A stretch of DNA of 7,788 nucleotides from UBA9642 sp964545585 (GTDB lineage Archaea; Nanobdellota; Nanobdellia; Woesearchaeales; UBA9642): NCBI GenBank assembly GCA_964545585.1, contig CAZJFT010000048.1, positions 1 to 7,788 of the forward strand, read 5' to 3'. The notes beneath the pieces were generated by a model that was given only the letters and a program-made list of their open reading frames with translations, was not told the DNA's origin and did no database searches. Position numbers and translations under genes: made by a program. Shown here piece after piece: positions 1-6,896 of the stretch; within the stretch, counting starts at the first letter, position 1; each line of letters begins with the position of its first letter.

Positions 1-4
1 TAAG

Positions 5-808
5 ATGCTCGATGACTTGTCATGGTTTGAGTATATGCCTGATCATGAATTGAGCCAGGAGGAAAAGAAGAAGATACTCAATGATTTCAAGGAAATGATT
101 TCACAATTAATACTCGATTTAGAGGAGAAGCCCGGCAAAGCGTCTTTTTTCGATAAGCTGTTCGGCAAGAAAAAAGAGGAGTCTGCTGTCGCGCAACAAG
201 AAATGCCGGAAATTCCTGCTCAAACTTTGCCGGATTTGGACATCGGTGATGTACAACAGAAAAATCTGGAGATGAAGAAAGAGCTGCAGAAAGAGATGAT
301 TGAGAGAGAAGAACCTAAGACTCCGTTCAGTAATCTGATAGCCAATATTGATGGGTCGAACAATCTTTTGCTAGTTAATGATTCTATACAGAATGATGTG
401 CCTGATAAGAAGAAAATCACGGACTCTAAAACTACGAAGACAGTGATTAAGGATCAGGGGTCGGCTAAGAAGACGAAAGAGATGCCGAAACCGAAAGAGA
501 TACAGAATTCTAAAGAGAAATCTAATAATGTGCCTGTACCTACGGGTGTGCCTGAAAATTTTGTGATGCCTGAAGATCTCTCTAAACGATCGGCTAATAT
601 GCCGTTTCTATCATTAGAAGATAATGATCCCGGATTGGTTGCTATAAAAGAATCAATAGAGCAATCATATGATGCATTTTATGCTCGAGATATTGAGTCT
701 GCAAAAATCAAATATATGGGTGCATTGGATGTTTATAATAAATTCGATTATGATAAGAAAACAAAAACTTATCTCCAATTATATGAGCTATATCAGAAAC
801 TGAAATAA
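5..808 (+). CDS. Charged cytoplasmic protein with C-terminal helical (TPR-like) module, unknown function
   Basis: I do not recognise a named family. The 267-aa product has no signal peptide or membrane helix, so it is probably cytoplasmic. Residues 1-58 are a charged helical region ending in a basic patch (FGKKKEE). Residues 60-200 are low in hydrophobics and rich in Lys, Glu, Pro and Ser, and are probably disordered. Residues 208-267 form an amphipathic helical module with the pattern ExAKxxYxxxLxxYNK followed by KxxxYxxxxxLY. The same pattern ends the 626-aa membrane protein encoded at 4576-6456 on the other strand, which suggests a shared interaction domain. The ATG at position 5 is the first visible start, but the preceding codon (AAG, 2-4) is open in frame, so the protein could begin left of the window. 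A TAA at 1-3 in another frame could end an upstream gene. It converges on the surface-protein operon across a 63-bp gap. Confidence 0.75.
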   Translation: MLDDLSWFEYMPDHELSQEEKKKILNDFKEMISQLILDLEEKPGKASFFDKLFGKKKEESAVAQQEMPEIPAQTLPDLDIGDVQQKNLEMKKELQKEMIEREEPKTPFSNLIANIDGSNNLLLVNDSIQNDVPDKKKITDSKTTKTVIKDQGSAKKTKEMPKPKEIQNSKEKSNNVPVPTGVPENFVMPEDLSKRSANMPFLSLEDNDPGLVAIKESIEQSYDAFYARDIESAKIKYMGALDVYNKFDYDKKTKTYLQLYELYQKLK

Positions 809-871
809 AGATTTCTTATAATAATTATCTCTTAAAATAAAAATCCTTATTCACAAAATAATATTGTTCTC
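809..871. terminator. AT-rich intergenic gap between convergent genes; possible T-tract termination
   Basis: This 63-bp gap separates two convergent stop codons and holds no gene. On the minus strand a T-rich run, GGATTTTTATTTT (846-834), follows the end of the giant surface-protein gene. This fits archaeal T-tract termination without a required hairpin. The plus strand has only broken T-rich stretches. I see no strong stem-loop. The terminator role is inference from position and composition. Confidence 0.35.
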
Positions 872-3800
872 TTATGCATTCTGATCCTTATCCTTCCTCA
901 TGATGTAATATAATGCGACGATGAATAGTATGGCGAATCCAGCAATTATTGCGTATTCGTTATATGCTGACTTCCAGACGAATCTTTTTGAGACTTCCTT
1001 GCTGGGTTTCTCAACTTGCGAGCTTGAGCTTACAAGATACTTGCACCCGTTTATCACGCTATCGACCAATTTTGCAGTCCCTTCATAATTATTCACAGCC
1101 AATTCCTTCTTAGCTTCATTCAGCAATTCCGTCAATTCTTGGCATTCCGGATTGCTGCTCAATAAGTCCCTTGCGAAGCTTATCTTAGTCTCAAGCTCCT
1201 CTCCTTCTGATGTCGTGTCTGCAGAGTTGACATATATCGTTGCAGTGTCCGTGAAATCCGGTTCAAGAACATTTGCTCTTACTTGTATCTCATAGTGGCC
1301 TTCGCTCTTGTAGTTGCTTATGGTAAGAGTTACTTCCTCTGTCTGATCCCTGAATAGTCTCGGAAAATAAGTCCTGTCAAGGTATATCGAAACATTTGAC
1401 GCATTGGTGTCTGCGCTTATAGTTAACCCCTCTAGCGTGTCATTCCAAGTATTGTTCAAAACTATAGGGACTGTTACAGTGGCATTCTTGTAGATTGTTA
1501 CGAGCTTAGGAGTTATTATCTCCAGAGGTTTGGGCTTCTCTACCTCTTCAGGTATAGGGATAGTGACCGTCCTGCTTCCTCCTCCACCTCCGCCTCCTCT
1601 GGTGGTAATAGGAACTTCTTCTGTTATAGTCTCATTACTGACATATGTGACATTGATGAGTATTCCGCTTGAATTTGCAGTCAATGAATTGTTCAACGAA
1701 TCATATGCTGTGAAGTTCACAATGCAAGTTCCGACGCTCAAACTTTGCACTCTCAATGAGTTGTTTATGAAACTGAAACTTGCATGTGTACAGCTAGAGG
1801 CAGCGAATGTCATAGTGGATTCGGTGTCTTCAACCACATTGTCTCCATCTATATCATCGTCAGGATCATAGAATTTCGCCTCTGAAGAATAATAAGTCAT
1901 GTAATTAGAGAATGTTGTTGTTCCGTTGACTGCATTGACTCCGGTCAGATTTGTCAATTGGTTGATAAGTACGGGTCTTCTGTTTATGTTTGTGACATTG
2001 ACTATCCATAGGAATGTTGCATTCTTGTTGAAGTCATCTGTTATTATAAGAGTGATGTTATGCATCCCTGCTGAAAAGAAGCCGAAGCTTCTATTGAGAG
2101 CGTATGATGTTCCTACTAGTGTTCCGTTCTGGTACCATTCATAGCTCAGGAAATTTGCATAGTTCGTATCATAAGTCGTTGTGTGATTAAACAAGTATGT
2201 GGTATTCTCTGTTATTGTTATCGTGGTGTTGCTGCGTCCTAGGTCAGAGACATTTATCCATGAAGTATTGACTGATCCGGATAGCAATGGTGTCCCATGA
2301 GGTCTTATCTGTGTTATGTTAGGGGGCGTTGTTATATTGTAAATATAGAATGTGACTGTGTCTGTGGTCTGATTGTTATAGTAATCTGTAACCCTGACTG
2401 TGACAGTATAGTTTCCTGCATGTTGAGAGATGGTCGGATTGACAATCATCACCGCTTCCGTATCAGATGTTTTCTGGATTGAGATTATGCTGCTATTAGG
2501 TCCAGTCACCGTATAATTGAATGTCAAGTTCTCATATGAATTGGTCAGATAAATATCTGAATCGTTAGCGGAAATTCCATAGTTATAGCTTTCTTGGACA
2601 CTTAATCGGCCTACAGGCTCGCTTATATCCAATATGACTGGCCCGTTGTTCGTATTGTTTATCGTCACCTGCATTATCGTACTGTTCATTCCTCCCCTAG
2701 AATCTGTTATGTTGACCATCACAGAATAATTACCTATTATGGTCTGGTTTGCTCTGAAATTTATTAGTCCAGTAGTCTCATTTATGGTGAACAGTGTGCT
2801 GTTTGTCCAGTATGATGTCACATTGTCTCCGATATCATCCTCTTCCGAGTAATCGCTGATGTTTATTGTGCAATTCAATGGATAGTTATACTGATCGTAT
2901 TCTGCACATCCAAGATCCAATGTTGAAGTGAAGTAAGGATTCTGGTTAGCATATACGCTTATGACTGCAACGGCCTCATCATAAAGGCCTCCAGAATCTG
3001 TGACATTGATCCTCACGTAATATGTTCCGGCCTCGTTTTTAGTGAAGTTTATCATACCCGTTGTACTGTTTATCTCGAAATTCGAATCATTTGATGCATA
3101 TACCAGTGTATCTCCCGCATATGTTAATTGATCTATGTCTGTCCCATTGACTACATACCTGAATACCACTCCCGTATATGTTGTCAAATTGCTTATGTTC
3201 GTGTTGCTCAGTGTGTTGCTTGCATGAGTGCTCATTTCATTAAGAACAGGATCATCGTTTGTGTTTGTTATGTTCAGGAATGTGCTGTTGCTTGAATTCT
3301 GCTTGCCATCAAATACTGTTATGACAAGGTTCCTGTTTATCACATGGTTGTTCGTCAGTGTTGCGACATATATTGTTCCATTCGCGAAACTTGTCCCGTT
3401 CGGATCAGATTTATTTGTCGCAGTGTACGTGATATTATATAGTTCCATGTTGTTTGTTGTGAAAGTCAGTGTATCATTGTCTATGTCGCTGGCATTCACC
3501 CTTATTGTCAGTTGGTCTCCTTGTGTCAAGCTTCCTGCATTGACAACCTCTACAGTTATATTCGCTAAGTGATTGGTAGGTCTGACCTCAAGGACAAAAC
3601 TCGATGTATTAGACCTTGAAGGGCTTCCTGAGTCATTTATAGTTACATTTATGGTATGATTGCCCCTATCGCTGAACTGTGCAATGTCTAATCCCGAGTT
3701 ATTGAACCTTATAGATGCTGACGTGGAATTCAATGTCACAATTATAAGATTTGATCCTAGATCCGATTGGATTGAGAAGCTATATGGTAAATTGTTCTCT

Positions 3801-4576
3801 TGGTCGCCACCAGTTATGTTATAATTCAAAGAGGAACCCTCATTTACAGTCTTATTAATAAGTGACGGATTGAAATAAGGCGCATCATTGTTCGGTGTTA
3901 CATTGATGTAGAACTTGAAGCCTGAAATTTTAAGGCCGCCACCGGAGCTTGCAAACACAGTGGCATTATTTATCCCTATCTGAGACTCTTGTGTCGGTGA
4001 ACAGGTGAACTGCCCCGTATTGGAATCCAATGTGCAGAATGACGGTATCTGTCCGGCGAAATATGTGTACGTCACAGCGTCATTGTCCGGGTCTGTCGAG
4101 TTGACCTGGAATACTGCGATGTAGTCCTCACTTATGTTAATTATTGTATTGTTCAGTATCTCTATCACTCCTAAGAAAACTCTGGGGACTGTCGGAGGGG
4201 CATCTGCTATCAATCTAGTGCCGTTTTTCATTTCAACATCTGTGCCGTTGAAGTATGAGACTTCACAAGTCCATGTCTGGTCCTTAACGGTTAAGGATTG
4301 TGATATTCCTCCAGAACCTTCCGCAATGCATTCGACACCGGCCGTACAAGTCCTACTATAAGTCTTATTGATGCTGCCACCAACATACCATGTCACATTA
4401 ACTTCAACAGAACTGTCTATCGTCCATCTGCATTCTAGGTCCTGATAGGTGTATAATTCTCCTGTTGTGGTCGGATTTATCTCTGGGTTGCTAGTGAATG
4501 CCCCTGATGTTAAGGATATATATAATATTCCAAGTATTATGATAATTATGCCGGTCCATAATTTAGTTTTTTTCAT
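872..4576 (-). CDS. Giant cadherin-like, heavily sequon-rich membrane-anchored surface protein (1234 aa)
   Basis: Probable exported adhesin or cell-envelope protein. Residues 5-26 form a signal peptide or N-terminal anchor. Residues 40-125 look Ig-like, with Cys49 and Cys104 as a likely disulfide and Cys77/Cys83 as a possible second. Residues about 128-978 contain around eight cadherin- or Ig-like beta domains, marked by DPDND, DIDND, NVTDSGG, NITDSRGG, RVTDYYN and DPDDDIDGD motifs that suggest Ca2+ binding. R993 and a Gly7 run (994-1000) form a hinge. Residues 1018-1118 are a beta-sandwich of the kind seen in NEW3/CARDB-like domains (tentative). Residues 1127-1183 are a helical hairpin with Cys1145 and Cys1178. 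Residues 1208-1226 are a membrane helix with a short basic tail, so the chain should face outward. I count about 75 N-x-S/T sequons, all before the helical hairpin. The start overlaps the upstream stop as TGATG and has a Shine-Dalgarno-like GAGGT 7 nt upstream. It is the last gene of the operon. The family is clear in type, but the ligand is unknown. Confidence 0.9.
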   Translation of the reverse strand: MKKTKLWTGIIIIILGILYISLTSGAFTSNPEINPTTTGELYTYQDLECRWTIDSSVEVNVTWYVGGSINKTYSRTCTAGVECIAEGSGGISQSLTVKDQTWTCEVSYFNGTDVEMKNGTRLIADAPPTVPRVFLGVIEILNNTIINISEDYIAVFQVNSTDPDNDAVTYTYFAGQIPSFCTLDSNTGQFTCSPTQESQIGINNATVFASSGGGLKISGFKFYINVTPNNDAPYFNPSLINKTVNEGSSLNYNITGGDQENNLPYSFSIQSDLGSNLIIVTLNSTSASIRFNNSGLDIAQFSDRGNHTINVTINDSGSPSRSNTSSFVLEVRPTNHLANITVEVVNAGSLTQGDQLTIRVNASDIDNDTLTFTTNNMELYNITYTATNKSDPNGTSFANGTIYVATLTNNHVINRNLVITVFDGKQNSSNSTFLNITNTNDDPVLNEMSTHASNTLSNTNISNLTTYTGVVFRYVVNGTDIDQLTYAGDTLVYASNDSNFEINSTTGMINFTKNEAGTYYVRINVTDSGGLYDEAVAVISVYANQNPYFTSTLDLGCAEYDQYNYPLNCTINISDYSEEDDIGDNVTSYWTNSTLFTINETTGLINFRANQTIIGNYSVMVNITDSRGGMNSTIMQVTINNTNNGPVILDISEPVGRLSVQESYNYGISANDSDIYLTNSYENLTFNYTVTGPNSSIISIQKTSDTEAVMIVNPTISQHAGNYTVTVRVTDYYNNQTTDTVTFYIYNITTPPNITQIRPHGTPLLSGSVNTSWINVSDLGRSNTTITITENTTYLFNHTTTYDTNYANFLSYEWYQNGTLVGTSYALNRSFGFFSAGMHNITLIITDDFNKNATFLWIVNVTNINRRPVLINQLTNLTGVNAVNGTTTFSNYMTYYSSEAKFYDPDDDIDGDNVVEDTESTMTFAASSCTHASFSFINNSLRVQSLSVGTCIVNFTAYDSLNNSLTANSSGILINVTYVSNETITEEVPITTRGGGGGGGSRTVTIPIPEEVEKPKPLEIITPKLVTIYKNATVTVPIVLNNTWNDTLEGLTISADTNASNVSIYLDRTYFPRLFRDQTEEVTLTISNYKSEGHYEIQVRANVLEPDFTDTATIYVNSADTTSEGEELETKISFARDLLSSNPECQELTELLNEAKKELAVNNYEGTAKLVDSVINGCKYLVSSSSQVEKPSKEVSKRFVWKSAYNEYAIIAGFAILFIVALYYIMRKDKDQNA

Positions 4577-6456
4577 CAGTAAAACCTCTCCAAGTATAAT
4601 GTTATGTTATATACAACCATCATATCGTCATATACTTCGAGCTTCTGTTCATGAGTTAACTTATTGTAATCCTCCAGTAGCTCTTTATATAAATTTTTTG
4701 CCTCTGTCAATTCTTTGAATTCCAACGCGATGTGCAGGTTGGATAGTTTTTGCTGGAACCTATCAACTAAGTCCTCTGAATTGACCTCGCGTTCTTTGGG
4801 GAGTATCAATGCGTCCTTGTCATGGAATTCTGACACTAGATATATGTGATTGAATATCTCATCGACAGTCTCTTGAAGCTTGTCCTTGCTCATCTTCTTG
4901 AGTGAGTTCATACGCTTATTGAAGTCAATAAGTATGGATTCCAACTGCTTGTTGTTCAGCTTGTGTATGGAGAGTTTTATCTTCTCTGTTGAGGGGACTT
5001 CTAGTCCTAAGAGCTCTGTGAAGTATAGATGTATTAATTGTGTTATCGATAGGTGCATGTTTCCCTGCTCTTTGTTATCTATGTCGTCCTGTATCTTGAA
5101 CAATAGGTTGAGCAATTTCTGTTTTTGGTGTTCTGTAAGATATGTTGGCTGCTTCTTCCTTTTCCAGACTGCCAGAATCTTATCTATGCCCTGTTTTATC
5201 TGTTTTCTCAACGCTACTCCGATAAGTATCAGTGTAGCCAGTGTTATCGCTGCAGCGATTATTATCCTTGAATCTAATCCTGAGACTGTTGCAGGTTGCT
5301 CTGTTATCCTGCATGCGCCGCATGATCCGCCGCAGTCTATGCCTGTTTCATCGCCATCCTGTATCCCGTTGAAGCATGAAGGTATAGGTGTGCATGATTC
5401 GTTCTCCGTCGGCTTGCTGTTCGTCGTACCGCAACTGTTCTCGTCTACGCATTTCCTTGTGTGCATATTGTCTATGCATGTGCTCCATTCTGAACATTCC
5501 CATTTCTCTTCACAGACATATTCTGGTGATATGAATGTGCAGTTCTCTGTGAAGAACTGTATGTAATTATTGGGGTTACATCCATTATAGTCTATACATC
5601 TCAATTGTCTTGTGCCATTCTCTTGGCATGCAGACCATTTGCTGCATCTCCAATCCGGAGTGCATGAATAATAGCTTCCTCCTCCGCCTCCTCCGCCTCC
5701 ACTGCCTGACGCACCGTCATCCTCTAGAGGGCAATTAGTGATTGTATATGTTATCACATTGCTCGTAGCCGTTAGGCCTTCCGGGTCTGTCGCTATGAAG
5801 TAGAATCTTGAAGTCCCACACTCCAATCCTTTGATTGTGGTCAATCCTGCTGGCTGCACTATATTTATCAATGTATTGTTGTCTTCTTGAGATACTATAT
5901 ATGTAAGATTATCCCCGTCTATATCTGTGAAGTAGTCATCAAGGAAGAACGCGTATGTGGTCTGCCATCTCAAACTATGATTAGGTATTATTGCGGAAAG
6001 ATATGGTGCATGGTTTATATCTATTACTTCTATATCGAAGTCCTCTAAGTATATGTTGTTGTCGCATCCGCTCAGGTCAGTGACGGCAATCCTTATAGTG
6101 TGGTTCCCTATCGCGTCCTCTGCTAATGTGACATTTATGTTCCCAGAGTATGATACATTGAAGAGCTCTTCTGATGTCAGGAAATATGCTTGGTAATATA
6201 CACTATCATTGTCTGGCTCTGTAGAGTTTAACGTACAATTTATCGGAATGCCCCAAGGCATCGTGAAATTGCATGATCCTACATCAATATCTGATGGTGC
6301 ATGGTTTAGGCATACGTATGTTGTCCCGAATGCCATTGCTGTAGGCGTCTTCTGGTCTGTGAGCTCCGAAACCTCTAGCTGCATGTATATCATTGAGAGC
6401 ATATTAAGTATGAGCAATCCAAAAACTGCTATTTCCAGCATCTTTCTGTCTTTCAT
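4576..6456 (-). CDS. Receptor-like single-pass membrane protein: cadherin-like, thrombospondin-like and helical cytoplasmic domains (626 aa)
   Basis: Residues 7-25 are an N-terminal hydrophobic signal or anchor. Residues 46-245 hold two cadherin- or Ig-like domains with acidic motifs (EPDNDS at 80-85, DIDGDN at 178-183). A Gly8 run lies at 253-260. Two Cys-rich repeats follow, at 265-306 and 315-355, with the pattern W-x-C-S-x-W-S-x-C then R-x-C-x-D, as in thrombospondin type 1 modules. Residues 361-382 carry CFNGIQDGDETGIDCGG-type Cys spacing. Residues 397-416 are a membrane helix followed by basic residues, so the Cys-rich part should be outside. The cytoplasmic tail (417-626) is all helical. 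Its residues 440-545 faintly recall the tail domains of BatD-type proteins (weak). Residues 563-626 match in pattern the C-terminus of the protein at 5-808. The start overlaps the upstream regulator's stop as ATGA, with no clear Shine-Dalgarno site. The architecture suggests binding outside coupled to partners inside; ligand and output are unknown. Confidence 0.9.
   Translation of the reverse strand: MKDRKMLEIAVFGLLILNMLSMIYMQLEVSELTDQKTPTAMAFGTTYVCLNHAPSDIDVGSCNFTMPWGIPINCTLNSTEPDNDSVYYQAYFLTSEELFNVSYSGNINVTLAEDAIGNHTIRIAVTDLSGCDNNIYLEDFDIEVIDINHAPYLSAIIPNHSLRWQTTYAFFLDDYFTDIDGDNLTYIVSQEDNNTLINIVQPAGLTTIKGLECGTSRFYFIATDPEGLTATSNVITYTITNCPLEDDGASGSGGGGGGGGSYYSCTPDWRCSKWSACQENGTRQLRCIDYNGCNPNNYIQFFTENCTFISPEYVCEEKWECSEWSTCIDNMHTRKCVDENSCGTTNSKPTENESCTPIPSCFNGIQDGDETGIDCGGSCGACRITEQPATVSGLDSRIIIAAAITLATLILIGVALRKQIKQGIDKILAVWKRKKQPTYLTEHQKQKLLNLLFKIQDDIDNKEQGNMHLSITQLIHLYFTELLGLEVPSTEKIKLSIHKLNNKQLESILIDFNKRMNSLKKMSKDKLQETVDEIFNHIYLVSEFHDKDALILPKEREVNSEDLVDRFQQKLSNLHIALEFKELTEAKNLYKELLEDYNKLTHEQKLEVYDDMMVVYNITLYLERFY
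4584..4591 (-). promoter_or_regulatory. Shine-Dalgarno-like site for the giant surface protein
   Basis: The minus strand reads GGAGAGGT, ending 7 nt before the ATG at 4576-4574. It lies inside the 3' end of the preceding gene. It is the only convincing Shine-Dalgarno-like site I see in the window. It supports the chosen start and independent re-initiation at this overlapping gene junction. Confidence 0.6.
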
Positions 6457-6632
6457 TTTTTCTTCAGCCTATTCTTTTCCTCGAACACTATCTCTGATAG
6501 CTTGATCTTTATCCATTCAGACTTGTTGACTTTCAGTATCTTTGAAATCTCATCTATGTCTTCAAGAAGCTCTACAGGCATCCTTATATTCAGTTGCTCT
6601 GTTCCTTTTTTTGACTTGCTATTTTTACTCAT
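6453..6632 (-). CDS. Ribbon-helix-helix (CopG/Arc-type) transcriptional regulator, 59 aa
   Basis: Small DNA-binding protein. After a basic N-terminal tail (SKNSKSKKG), residues 12-19 (EQLNIRMP) form the DNA-contacting beta-strand. Helix A spans about 20-33 (ELLEDIDEISKIL). The turn KVNKSE precedes helix B, about 37-53. This is the standard length and pattern of RHH dimers, which insert paired strands into the major groove. I chose the ATG at 6632-6630; an in-frame TTG three codons upstream (6641-6639) is less likely. No Shine-Dalgarno site is visible. It is the first gene of the operon. Its TGA overlaps the next gene's ATG as ATGA, which suggests translational coupling. Repeats just upstream suggest autoregulation. 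An antitoxin role is possible for RHH proteins, but neither operon partner resembles a toxin. Confidence 0.85.
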   Translation of the reverse strand: MSKNSKSKKGTEQLNIRMPVELLEDIDEISKILKVNKSEWIKIKLSEIVFEEKNRLKKK

Positions 6633-6682
6633 GTATATCAATTGCTATTAAATACTATTAATATAGTATATATGTATATCAA
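6631..6682. repeat. 11-bp direct repeat ATGTATATCAA around the operon leader
   Basis: ATGTATATCAA occurs at 6631-6641 and again at 6672-6682, 41 bp apart. Both copies are followed a few bases later by CTAT. The first copy overlaps the RHH start codon and the second lies at the predicted transcription start. It may be part of an extended operator or a sign of local duplication. Confidence 0.5.
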
Positions 6683-6689
6683 ATACTAT
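6652..6689. promoter_or_regulatory. Candidate operator: ATACTAT/ATAGTAT inverted repeat plus extra half-site
   Basis: A perfect 7-bp inverted repeat, ATACTAT-TAAT-ATAGTAT, occupies 6652-6669. A third ATACTAT copy lies at 6683-6689. Together they bracket the predicted transcription start of the minus-strand operon. RHH proteins commonly bind short inverted or repeated half-sites in their own promoters, so this is the best operator candidate. The region is very AT-rich, so part of the symmetry could be chance. Confidence 0.5.
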
Positions 6690-6698
6690 ATATTATTG

Positions 6699-6713
6699 TT
6701 TATAAAGGTTTCG
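6699..6713 (-). promoter_or_regulatory. Archaeal BRE/TATA promoter for the RHH-surface protein operon
   Basis: The minus strand reads CGAAACC then TTTATAAA (6713-6699), a strong match to an archaeal TFB-recognition element plus TATA box. Transcription would start about 25 bp downstream of the box centre, near 6675-6680. That leaves a 5' leader of roughly 45 nt before the RHH start. The start position is inferred from standard archaeal spacing. Confidence 0.75.
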
Positions 6714-6723
6714 GTGCTCTGAA

Positions 6724-6739
6724 GAAAAACATTTATAAA
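6724..6739 (+). promoter_or_regulatory. Archaeal BRE/TATA promoter for tRNA-Ser
   Basis: GAAAAACA (6724-6731) followed by TTTATAAA (6732-6739) forms a BRE/TATA-like element. The box centre is 28-29 bp upstream of the first tRNA base at 6764, which puts the predicted transcription start a few bases before the tRNA. The same octamer serves the divergent operon 33 bp away. Confidence 0.7.
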
Positions 6740-6763
6740 ACACCCTAGAATACAACGAAATAC

Positions 6764-6886
6764 GCCGGGGTGGCACAACCTGGTACTGCGCTAGATTGCT
6801 ATGAACTACAAAGTTCATCAGAGACTTACAGTACCGCAAAGATCTAGTTCCGAAAGGATTTGTGGGTTCAAATCCCACCCTCGGCG
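6764..6886 (+). tRNA. tRNA-Ser(GCU) with intron
   Basis: Decodes AGC and AGU serine codons. The acceptor stem pairs 6764-6770 with 6879-6885 (7 bp, one G-U). The D-stem is GCAC/CTGC (6773-6776, 6786-6789), with GG at 6782-6783 in the loop. The anticodon stem is CTAGA/TCTAG (6791-6795, 6843-6847). The anticodon is GCT at 6798-6800. A long variable arm (6848-6861) contains a TCC-GAAA-GGA hairpin, which makes this a class II tRNA. The T-arm is GTGGG/CCCAC with loop TTCAAAT. The discriminator base is G (6886), typical of serine rather than leucine. CCA is not encoded. The mature length is 83 nt after removal of the 40-nt intron. The gene lies 10 nt upstream of a methyltransferase gene on the same strand. 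Confidence 0.95.
6802..6841 (+). other. tRNA intron (37/38) with bulge-helix-bulge splice sites
   Basis: The 40-nt intron lies after nucleotide 37 (A6801) and before 38 (A6842). The 4-bp core helix pairs TTGC (6796-6799) with GCAA (6836-6839). It is flanked by 3-nt bulges TAT (6800-6802) and AGA (6840-6842). Cleavage after the second base of each bulge gives exactly these borders, as expected for the archaeal splicing endonuclease. Inside, GAACT-ACAA-AGTTC (6803-6816) forms a local hairpin. The outer helix therefore starts from a local hairpin rather than from pairing of the two intron ends, so the motif may be a relaxed form. Confidence 0.9.
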
Positions 6887-6896
6887 CTTTCTAATC

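Noticed and set aside
1574..1600. Repetitive CCTCC runs here and at 5677-5700 as possible DNA repeats
   Set aside because: They are explained as GGN codons for Gly7 and Gly8 linkers in the two surface proteins; no CRISPR-like spacing.
1530..3572. Several plus-strand open frames of 60-115 codons inside the giant surface-protein gene
   Set aside because: They are antisense shadows of a clearly coding frame and show no recognisable domain, for example a Pro run opposite the Gly7 run.
4880..5566. 228-codon plus-strand open frame opposite the 626-aa gene
   Set aside because: Long, but entirely antisense to a domain-rich coding frame; its Cys/Ser-rich content mirrors that gene's codons and it has no promoter or start signal.
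6453..6632. Toxin-antitoxin interpretation of the RHH gene
   Set aside because: The adjacent genes are large exported surface proteins and no small toxin-like gene is coupled to it.
6801..6896. N-terminal extension of the methyltransferase frame beginning at ATG 6801
   Set aside because: These 32 codons lie inside the tRNA-Ser intron and 3' half and have no methyltransferase-like content, so the start at 6897 is preferred.
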